From: UMGS1474 sp050946775
GTDB taxonomy: Bacteria > Bacillota > Clostridia > Oscillospirales > Acutalibacteraceae
Assembly (NCBI GenBank): GCA_050946775.1
Contig: JBMNVL010000090.1
Coordinates: 1-7,698, forward strand
Length of the DNA: 7,698 nt
Direction: 5' to 3'
In this document: positions 1 to 5,474 of the stretch, piece after piece
Layout of the letters: each line of letters opens with the position of its first letter
How positions within the stretch are numbered: the first letter of the stretch is position 1
Position numbers and translations under genes: made by a program
Notes under the pieces: generated by a model
The model's database searches: none
What the model saw: the letters and a program-made list of their open reading frames with translations, nothing else
What the model was told of the DNA's origin: nothing

Positions 1-48
1 GTATTAAATTTCTTGTTTAGCAGCAGTCAGGGCAAGATGTCATTTTCT

Positions 49-78
49 CGGAAACGCCTTGTTTTCAAGCCTTTTTCG
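49..78. repeat. Imperfect inverted repeat downstream of rlmD
   Basis: CGGAAACGCCTTG and CAAGCCTTTTTCG can fold around a TTTT loop with two mismatches. It lies a few bases past the rlmD stop codon. On the minus strand it is followed by only three T, so it is at best a weak terminator for rlmD; on the plus strand the T-run lies within the stem. The surrounding first 82 bases are AT-richer than the genes, and I see no gene in them. Confidence 0.35.
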
Positions 79-82
79 GTAT

Positions 83-1459
83 TCAATTCTGTACCCTTGA
101 CATCAATACTACGCACTCAACGTGCGCCGTGCGGGGAAACATATCCACCGGGGTGACGCGGGTGACGGCGTAGCCGCGCTCCGACATACGGCGGCAATCC
201 CGCGCCAGGGTGGCGGGATCGCAGGAAACGTAAACGATCCGGGAGGGCGCCATCGCCGCCATGGTATCCAGCAGCGCCTCGTCGCAGCCCTTGCGGGGCG
301 GATCGACGACGATCACGTCGGGAGCGACCCCCTCCTTCCGCAGCCGGGCGGCGGCTTCGGCGGCGTCGGCGCAGAGAAATTCCGCGTTTTCAACGCCGCC
401 CACGGCCGCGTTGCGCCGGGCGTCCTCCACGGCGGGGGCGACGATCTCCACCCCGATCAACCGTTTTGCCCGGCTTGCCATCGACAACCCGATGGTGCCG
501 GTGCCGCAATACAGATCGAGCAGCGTTTCCTTCCCGGTCAAGCCGGCGGCGTCGGCCGCCAGGGCGTACAGCCGCTCGGCCTGGCGGCGGTTGACCTGAT
601 AAAACGACCGGGGCGACAGCAAAAACCGCAAGCCGCACAGCTCGTCCTCGATCGCCGGCTCTCCCCACAGAGTGAACTCCTCGTCCCCCAAAATCACGTT
701 GGTGTCCCGCCGGTTGAGGTTGACGATCACCGATTTCAGCCCCGGCACCGCCCGGCGCAGGGCGTCGACCAGCCGGTCGGCAGCGGGAATCTTGCCCGAA
801 GCGGCGACCAGGCAGACCATCACCTGTCCGGTGGCCTCTCCCTGCCGGATATACAGATGCCGCACCAGTCCCCGGCCGGTCGCTTCGTCATAAGCGGAAA
901 CGGCGTTTTCGATCATCCAGCGATAGACGGCGTCCACCGCCGCGGCGAATACCGGCGGCTGCAGCGCGCAGGCGTGCTGCTCCACCACCCGGTGACTGCG
1001 GGGCGCGTAAAAGCCGATGCGCGGCCCGTTTTCGCCGGGAGTGACGGGATACTGCGCTTTGTTGCGGTAGCCGTCGGCGGCGTCGGCGCCGACGATGGGA
1101 TCGACGGCAACCTCCAATCCGCCGACGCGGGCAAACGCGTCGATCACCCGCCGGCGTTTGTACCCAAGCTCCGCTTCATAGGAAACGTGGCGGTAAACGC
1201 AGCCGCCGCAGCGGCCGTATACCCCGCAGCCGGGGTCGTCCACCCGGTCGGGCGACGGCGTGAGCAGCCGCTCAAGCTTGCCGAAGGCGTACTGCTTTTG
1301 CGGTTTGACAATCCGGCAGTCCAGGGTATCGCCCACCGCGGTAAAGGGGATGAACACCGCCAGCCCCGGCGTGCCGTCGTCCGACGGCGCGCGGCCGACG
1401 CCGCTGCCCTCGGCGGTCATACCGGTGACCGTCAGGGTCAACACGTCGTTTTTGCGCAT
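83..1459 (-). CDS. rlmD: 23S rRNA (uracil-5-)-methyltransferase, RlmD/RlmCD type
   Basis: This 458-residue enzyme uses S-adenosylmethionine to make 5-methyluridine in 23S rRNA. Firmicute members such as RlmCD modify both sites corresponding to E. coli U747 and U1939, so rlmCD may be the better name. A TRAM RNA-binding domain covers about 4-64. The iron-sulfur cysteines are C78, C84, C87 (GCGVYGRCGGC) and C164. The SAM motif DLYCGTGTIGL begins at 315, DPPRKG at 386, and the catalytic cysteine is C413 in YVSCDPATLARD. The start at 1459 is chosen because AAGGAGGTGAAC lies directly upstream; an in-frame ATG at 1489 lies in the U-tract of the 5S terminator and is not a start. No promoter is visible between the terminator and this gene. 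All checked catalytic residues are present. Confidence 0.95.
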   Translation of the reverse strand: MRKNDVLTLTVTGMTAEGSGVGRAPSDDGTPGLAVFIPFTAVGDTLDCRIVKPQKQYAFGKLERLLTPSPDRVDDPGCGVYGRCGGCVYRHVSYEAELGYKRRRVIDAFARVGGLEVAVDPIVGADAADGYRNKAQYPVTPGENGPRIGFYAPRSHRVVEQHACALQPPVFAAAVDAVYRWMIENAVSAYDEATGRGLVRHLYIRQGEATGQVMVCLVAASGKIPAADRLVDALRRAVPGLKSVIVNLNRRDTNVILGDEEFTLWGEPAIEDELCGLRFLLSPRSFYQVNRRQAERLYALAADAAGLTGKETLLDLYCGTGTIGLSMASRAKRLIGVEIVAPAVEDARRNAAVGGVENAEFLCADAAEAAARLRKEGVAPDVIVVDPPRKGCDEALLDTMAAMAPSRIVYVSCDPATLARDCRRMSERGYAVTRVTPVDMFPRTAHVECVVLMSRVQN

Positions 1460-1487
1460 GGTGTTCACCTCCTTGAATACGTGAAAC

Positions 1488-1520
1488 AAAAAACCGCCTG
1501 CGGATTCGCCGCAAGCGGTT
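1488..1520 (-). terminator. Intrinsic terminator of the 5S rRNA gene
   Basis: On the minus strand, AACCGCTTGCGG pairs along its full 12 bases with CCGCAGGCGGTT (one G-U pair) around the five-base loop CGAAT, and is followed by TTTT, making six T with the paired end. It starts four to five bases after the 5S 3' end. Confidence 0.95.
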
Positions 1521-1524
1521 ATGG

Positions 1525-1641
<117 letters not shown>

Positions 1642-1671
1642 TGCTGCCGCCTCATTGAAGCGGCAAAACGC

Positions 1672-1701
1672 AGTATAGCACACTCCCCCGACAAAAGTCA
1701 A
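1672..1701 (-). promoter_or_regulatory. Promoter of the solitary 5S rRNA gene
   Basis: On the minus strand, TTGACT (1701-1696) and TATACT (1677-1672) are separated by 18 bases, with TG at the extended -10 position (TGCTATACT). An AT-rich stretch just upstream (about 1702-1730) resembles the UP elements of strong rRNA promoters. The predicted start is near 1665, some 24 bases before the mature 5S. The short leader can form a hairpin TGCCGC/GCGGCA (1665-1645). Confidence 0.8.
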
Positions 1702-1740
1702 GGGATTTTCACCATTTTCTTGCAAAAATCATCCGCCGGA

Positions 1741-2199
1741 TCAAGAATAACGCATCAACCGCTCGAGATTTTCAAAAAAGAACCGGATCATCTGATCGGC
1801 GATCCCCACTCCAAGAGCGACGGCCAGCAAAAAGACCACCGCGTAAACGCAGATCCAGGCGATCAAAAACCCTTTTGCCCGACGGCGATACGTCTGGATC
1901 ACCGCGAGATCGACCGGCCGCAGCGGTTGGCCGCATAAGGCGCAGAACGACGCTCCCTCCGGAACCCACCGGCCACACGTTTTGCAGACGATCATCCGCC
2001 CGCCGACGCGGCCGCGCATGGCCAGATACACGATCGCCGGGATCGCCCCCAAAAAGCCGCACAACAGCGCCCACATCAACGCCCGGGGATTTTGCTCGGC
2101 GCGGGCGTCGTAGTAAACGCAAAACGCCAGCATCAGACCGGCGGCGATCTCCATTACCACGATCAGCGGGATCAATGCCAGAAAATAATACAGATTCAC
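1741..2199 (-). CDS. Uncharacterised membrane protein with zinc ribbon
   Basis: I do not recognise this 152-residue protein as a named family. It has a hydrophobic segment at about 4-30 and a second at about 40-61. A cytoplasm-like basic stretch follows, then a zinc ribbon with C72, C75, C86 and C89 (CKTC ... CALC), then RRRAKG and a third hydrophobic segment at about 109-134, and a short C-terminal tail. By the positive-inside rule the zinc ribbon, with flanking Arg residues on both sides, probably faces the cytoplasm; this is inference. The start is GTG at 2199, supported by AAAAAAGGAGG nine bases upstream; no in-frame ATG fits better. It follows the cyclase-family gene by 18 bases, so the two are probably co-transcribed. 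Beyond its stop there is only a weak hairpin with five T, and then the 5S promoter. Confidence 0.8.
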   Translation of the reverse strand: MNLYYFLALIPLIVVMEIAAGLMLAFCVYYDARAEQNPRALMWALLCGFLGAIPAIVYLAMRGRVGGRMIVCKTCGRWVPEGASFCALCGQPLRPVDLAVIQTYRRRAKGFLIAWICVYAVVFLLAVALGVGIADQMIRFFFENLERLMRYS

Positions 2200-2217
2200 G
2201 GGCGCACGCCTCCTTTT

Positions 2218-2802
2218 TTACAGATACATCTGCCGCTCCAGCAGCATGGCCCGCACCGGCGCCGCTTCCGCGCCGCCGATCTTCATCGGCGCCGCGAGCA
2301 GCATATACGCGCCGGGATCGGCTTTGGACAGATCCAGCCCTTCCAGCAGCACGATGCCGTTGACCTGCAGCTGCCGGTGAACGGCGGCGGTCTCCTCCGG
2401 CAGAGCAACCGACGCCCCTTCCACCCCGATCAGCCTGACCCCGGCGTCGCCCAGCACGAAGGCCGCGCTGGCGCTGATCGCCACGTTCCCCTTGAAAAGC
2501 ACCCGCTCGTGAAGCCGGGGCAGGATCCGTTCGGCCTGATCCCCCAGCAGGATCCCTTCAAACGCCACCACGCTGCATTCTCCCACCACGAGCTCCAGCG
2601 GCAGATCGGTGATCGACGCCCCGTCGGGGATGGAATGCAGCGGCGCGTCGAGATGGGTGCCGTTGTGCAGACAGCCGGAAAACGCCGTGACGTTGAAGGC
2701 GTCGCCGGTCGCCATGCTTTGGAAGGTGGTCAGCGCCGGCGCCGGATCGCCGGGATAGACCGGCGCGCCGACCCATTCCCGGGTGATATCGATGATCTTC
2801 AT
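2218..2802 (-). CDS. Cyclase-family metal hydrolase, kynurenine formamidase-like
   Basis: This is a 194-residue protein of the cyclase family (PF04199 type), which includes kynurenine formamidase KynB. The signature HNGTHLDAPLH supplies the metal ligands H46, H50 and D52 and the catalytic H56. The second active-site pair, H142 and E154 (in VLLEGLDL), has the same 12-residue spacing as in KynB, and PVYPGDPAP near residue 14 matches the family N-terminus. All key residues are present, so an active hydrolase is likely. Substrates differ widely in this family, and no kynurenine-pathway genes are seen here, so no specific substrate is assigned. The start at 2802 is chosen because AGAGGA lies six bases upstream; two ATGs further upstream at 2808 and 2820 fall inside or before that site. 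The downstream membrane-protein gene follows after 18 bases, suggesting a two-gene unit. No promoter fits between it and the preceding terminator. Confidence 0.88.
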   Translation of the reverse strand: MKIIDITREWVGAPVYPGDPAPALTTFQSMATGDAFNVTAFSGCLHNGTHLDAPLHSIPDGASITDLPLELVVGECSVVAFEGILLGDQAERILPRLHERVLFKGNVAISASAAFVLGDAGVRLIGVEGASVALPEETAAVHRQLQVNGIVLLEGLDLSKADPGAYMLLAAPMKIGGAEAAPVRAMLLERQMYL

Positions 2803-2818
2803 AACCATTCCTCTTTGC

Positions 2819-2856
2819 AAAAAACGGCCGGAATCCCCGCGGGATCTCCGGCCGTT
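2819..2856 (-). terminator. Strong intrinsic terminator after the efp unit
   Basis: On the minus strand, AACGGCCGGA pairs perfectly with TCCGGCCGTT. An inner ATCCC/GGGAT stem, reached after one bulged G, closes on a three-base loop, giving about 15 base pairs in total. The hairpin is followed by a run of six T (two of them paired). It begins 12 bases past the stop of the CD1247-like gene. The ribosome binding site of the next gene begins almost immediately after the T-run. Confidence 0.92.
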
Positions 2857-2867
2857 CGGTTCGGATG

Positions 2868-3290
2868 TTATTCCTCTTCAGACGTCTCCTCAGCGGGTTC
2901 GTCCTCGTCCTCTTCATCCAGATCAAACTCCAGATGCTCGCCGCAGTTGGGACATTCCACGCCGCCGTCCATCAGGGTCTGCTCGTCGACGCAAAACTCC
3001 TCGTCGCAGTTGGGGCAGGTGACCTCGTAGATCTCGTCGTCGCCGTCCTCGTCCTCCTCGTAATCGTAATCCTCGTAGAAGTCCGACTCCAACTGATCGA
3101 GGTCCTCGTCGATGGCGTCGACCTGCTCGCTCAACTCGGCGGAATAATCCTCCAGATCCTCCACCGACAGCGCCAGATCACCCAGCACGTCCATAACGGC
3201 CTTCCACAGCTTGCCCTCGTTGGTATCGGGATCAAACTGCATTCCCTCGAACAGGCCCTTCAGATAGGCCACTTTTTCGGCAATCGTCAT
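2868..3290 (-). CDS. Acidic zinc-ribbon protein, CD1247 N-terminal-domain type
   Basis: This is a 140-residue, very acidic protein. Residues 1-70 (MTIAEKVAYLKGLFEGMQ, then EGKLWKAVMDVLGDLA and a heptad-like DYSAELSEQVDAIDEDLDQLE) match what I know as the CD1247 N-terminal domain of Clostridia: a helical, probably coiled-coil segment. An Asp/Glu/Tyr-rich linker at 70-90 leads to a zinc ribbon with C92, C95, C113 and C116 (CPNC ... CPNC), with an extra C100. The tail from 121 is almost all Asp and Glu. The start at 3290 follows AAAGGAGG. It lies 27 bases after efp and ends in a strong terminator, so it is the last gene of the efp unit. Its function is not known to me; placement next to efp suggests a translation-related or ribosome-associated role, which is inference only. 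No signal peptide or membrane segment is seen. Confidence 0.85.
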   Translation of the reverse strand: MTIAEKVAYLKGLFEGMQFDPDTNEGKLWKAVMDVLGDLALSVEDLEDYSAELSEQVDAIDEDLDQLESDFYEDYDYEEDEDGDDEIYEVTCPNCDEEFCVDEQTLMDGGVECPNCGEHLEFDLDEEDEDEPAEETSEEE

Positions 3291-3317
3291 CGTTGTCTCC
3301 TCCTTTGATCGGGCGCT

Positions 3318-3875
3318 TTACGCACGCTCCATGTATTCGCCGGTACGGGTGTCGATGCGGATCATTTCGCCCTCGTCGATGAACAGGGGCACCCGCACCT
3401 CGGCGCCGGTCTCCAGCGTGGCGGGTTTGGTGGCGTTGGTCGCCGTGTCGCCCTTGAAGCCGGGATCGGTCTGGGTGACCTTCAGCTCCACGAAGTTGGG
3501 CGGGTCGATGCCGAACACCTTGCCCTTGTAGGACGCCACCTTGCAGATCATGTTCTCTTTGACGAATTTGAAGTTGTCGCCCAGCAGATCCTTGCCGATG
3601 GGCATCAGCTCAAAGGTCTCCTGGTCCATGAAGTAGTACAGATCGCCGTCGTTGTAGGAATACTCCATGTCCTTTCTCTCGACGTAGGCGGTCGGGAATT
3701 TGTCGGTGGGGCTGAAGGTGCGCTCCACCACCGACCCGGCGATCACGTTGCGGATCTTGGTGCGGACAAACGCCGCGCCTTTGCCGGGCTTGACGTGCTG
3801 AAACTCGATGATCTGATAGACGCTGCCGTCCATCTCAAAGGTCACGCCGTTGCGAAAATCACCTGCAGAAATCAT
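3318..3875 (-). CDS. efp: Elongation factor P
   Basis: EF-P binds between the P and E sites of stalled ribosomes and helps form peptide bonds at polyproline stretches. The 185-residue length is exactly that expected for the three-domain bacterial protein. The start MISAGDFRNGVTFEMDG is typical. The domain I loop HVKPGKGAAFVRTKI carries K32, the position that carries a post-translational modification in Bacillus EF-P. The C-terminal OB domain contains TQTDPGFKGDT and ends in IDEGEMIRIDTRTGEYMERA, a clear EF-P signature. No EF-P modification enzyme gene is present in this window, so the state of K32 is unknown. The start at 3875 has AGGAGG about eight bases upstream. efp has a promoter of its own and is followed after 27 bases by the CD1247-like gene, with which it is probably co-transcribed. 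Confidence 0.98.
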   Translation of the reverse strand: MISAGDFRNGVTFEMDGSVYQIIEFQHVKPGKGAAFVRTKIRNVIAGSVVERTFSPTDKFPTAYVERKDMEYSYNDGDLYYFMDQETFELMPIGKDLLGDNFKFVKENMICKVASYKGKVFGIDPPNFVELKVTQTDPGFKGDTATNATKPATLETGAEVRVPLFIDEGEMIRIDTRTGEYMERA

Positions 3876-3931
3876 ATGAAAAATCCTCCTGTTTTATGCC
3901 CAAAAAAGGAAGCGGGCAGTTTCCTGAGACC

Positions 3932-3960
3932 AGTATACCGTATTTTGCGCCGCTTTGCAA
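3932..3960 (-). promoter_or_regulatory. Sigma-A type promoter of efp
   Basis: In the 103-base gap between the peptidase gene and efp, TTGCAA (3960-3955) and TATACT (3937-3932) on the minus strand are separated by 17 bases. The predicted start near 3925 leaves a leader of about 50 bases before the efp start codon. No strong terminator is seen upstream in this gap, so efp may be transcribed both from here and from the yqeG promoter. Confidence 0.75.
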
Positions 3961-3978
3961 GACAAAACGGGAAATTTT

Positions 3979-5046
3979 TTACAGGGTGATCAATTCCTTG
4001 GGGCTGGCGGTCAGATTCTCGTGCCCGTCGTGGGTGATCAGCGCCATATCCTCGATCCGCACGCCGCAGTTGCCCGGCAGATAGATCCCCGGCTCGACGG
4101 TGACCACATTGCCCGCCTGCAAAACGGTATCGCCCGCCGAAGGCGCGAGACTCGGCTCTTCGTGGATCTCCACCCCGACGCCGTGGCCGGTGCTGTGGCC
4201 GAACGCCTCGCCGTAACCGGCGGCGTCGATGACATCCCGGGCGGCGGCGTCGCCGTCTTTGCAGGGCAAGCCCTCGTGCAGGGACGCCAAACCCGCCAGC
4301 TGGGCCTTCAAAACGGTATCGTAGATATGCCGCTGCTCGTCGCTGACCTTGCCCACGGCGACGGTGCGGGTCATATCCGAATGCCAGCCGTCCAGCAGCG
4401 CGCCGAAGTCCATGGTGATGAAATCGCCCGGCTCGATCGGCTTGTCCGAGGGAACGCCGTGGGGCAGCGCGCCGTTGGCGCCCGACACCACGATGAATTC
4501 AAAAGCAACCCCCTCGGCGCCCTGCTTGCGGATGATCCATTCCAGATCCAGCGCCACCTCCCGCTCGGTGCGCCCGGCACGGATCAGGGGCAGGATGTGT
4601 TCAAACCCGTAATCGGTCAGCGCCTGGGCGGCGCGGATGCCCTGCACCTCCGCCGGCGTTTTCACCAGCCGCTCGGTGCGCATCCACTCGTCGAGCGATT
4701 TGTCCCGGACCAGTTCGATGCCGGTCAGCTTTTCTTCCCAGAACGCGGCGTCGGCCAGCGGCATTTGGGACGCCTCGACGTAGACCCGCTCGATCTTTTG
4801 ATCCCCAAGAAACTGCGCCACCCCTTCGCTTTGGCGCTTGTACATACGCGCCTGCATCGACTTGACCGCCCGCTGTGCGGCCTCGATGTAGCGAAAATCG
4901 GTCATGTACACCGCCGTGTCGGGAGTGATCAGCACCACCCCGTCGGAGGACGGGAACCCGGTCAGATACCGGCGGGTATGGGGAGCGGTGACCATCAGCG
5001 CCTCCCCTTTTTGCAGATGGGCGGCCAGATTTTCCACGTGACTCAT
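3979..5046 (-). CDS. pepP: M24-family Xaa-Pro peptidase (aminopeptidase P-like)
   Basis: This is a 355-residue M24 metallopeptidase, predicted to release N-terminal residues next to proline from peptides in the cytoplasm using two divalent metal ions. The N-terminal creatinase-like domain covers roughly residues 1-125, including TPDTAVYMTDFRY. The catalytic pita-bread domain follows from about 135. The metal ligands are D213 (TMDFG), D224 (HSDMTRT), H288 (HSTGHGVG), E318 (VEPG) and E332 (RIED), with the supporting H295 in EIHEEP. The start at 5046 is chosen because GGAGGG lies six bases upstream and it gives the standard short N-terminus. A longer frame to 5118 would run deep into aroQ. The start overlaps the aroQ stop (ATGA). 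efp lies 103 bases downstream with its own promoter. M24 specificity (proline dipeptidase or aminopeptidase P) cannot be settled by eye, so the gene symbol is by homology and context. Confidence 0.93.
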   Translation of the reverse strand: MSHVENLAAHLQKGEALMVTAPHTRRYLTGFPSSDGVVLITPDTAVYMTDFRYIEAAQRAVKSMQARMYKRQSEGVAQFLGDQKIERVYVEASQMPLADAAFWEEKLTGIELVRDKSLDEWMRTERLVKTPAEVQGIRAAQALTDYGFEHILPLIRAGRTEREVALDLEWIIRKQGAEGVAFEFIVVSGANGALPHGVPSDKPIEPGDFITMDFGALLDGWHSDMTRTVAVGKVSDEQRHIYDTVLKAQLAGLASLHEGLPCKDGDAAARDVIDAAGYGEAFGHSTGHGVGVEIHEEPSLAPSAGDTVLQAGNVVTVEPGIYLPGNCGVRIEDMALITHDGHENLTASPKELITL

Positions 5047-5474
5047 TGTATTCCCTCCAAAGCCTGCAAGGCCAAAATATAGCTGTCCACACCGAACCCG
5101 GCGATCTGCCCTTTGCACACCGGCGCGATCACCGAACGGTGGCGGAATTCCTCACGCGCGTGGACGTTGGACATATGCACCTCGATCACCGGGATGCCGA
5201 TCGACGCGATGGCGTCGCGGATGGCATAGCTGTAATGGGTATAGGCGCCGGCGTTGAAGACCACTCCGTCGTACGTCCCCATGGCGGCTTGCAGCCGGTC
5301 GATCAGGCCGCCTTCGCTGTTGGACTGGTCAAAAGCGACGTCCAGCCCCATCGTCCCCGCCGCGGCGGCGATTTTTCGGCAGACGGCGTCGTAGCTGTCC
5401 GGGCCGTACACGCCGGGCTCCCGGATCCCCAGCAGATTGAGGTTCGGGCCATTGAGAACAAGAATCTTTTTCAT
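5043..5474 (-). CDS. aroQ: Type II 3-dehydroquinate dehydratase
   Basis: This enzyme converts 3-dehydroquinate to 3-dehydroshikimate, the third step of the shikimate pathway to chorismate and aromatic amino acids. The 143-residue length is normal for the type II dodecameric family. The N-terminal signature NGPNLNLLGIREPGVYG carries the active-site arginine R18 and tyrosine Y23. NAGAYTH supplies N74 and the catalytic H80, and VIEVHMSNVHAREEFR supplies H100, R107 and R111. The start at 5474 follows AAAAGGAGG with seven bases of spacing. The start overlaps the TIM-barrel stop, and the aroQ stop overlaps the peptidase start, both as ATGA. It is therefore translated as the middle part of a coupled three-gene block. 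The linkage aroQ-pepP-efp is a familiar one in Firmicutes. All catalytic residues I could check are present. Confidence 0.97.
   Translation of the reverse strand: MKKILVLNGPNLNLLGIREPGVYGPDSYDAVCRKIAAAAGTMGLDVAFDQSNSEGGLIDRLQAAMGTYDGVVFNAGAYTHYSYAIRDAIASIGIPVIEVHMSNVHAREEFRHRSVIAPVCKGQIAGFGVDSYILALQALEGIQ

Noticed and set aside
1..82. A possible gene end or small gene at the left edge
   Set aside because: No frame has a start with a ribosome binding site or recognisable protein sequence; only an imperfect inverted repeat is seen.
97..102. A TTGACA box on the plus strand near the rlmD 3' end
   Set aside because: There is no -10 box at suitable spacing and no plus-strand gene to serve.
1713..1743. 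A possible terminator at the end of the membrane zinc-ribbon gene
   Set aside because: The hairpin ATCC/GGAT with a three-base loop is only four pairs, although five T follow. It is too weak to call as a terminator.
3899..3924. A GGAA/TTCC hairpin followed by six T in the efp leader, like an attenuator
   Set aside because: The stem is only four pairs with a nine-base loop, so the resemblance to an attenuator is not convincing.
3955..5082. A 375-codon plus-strand open frame opposite the M24 peptidase gene
   Set aside because: It mirrors pepP codons exactly, has a His/Arg/Gly-rich composition, lacks a convincing ribosome binding site and matches no family I know.
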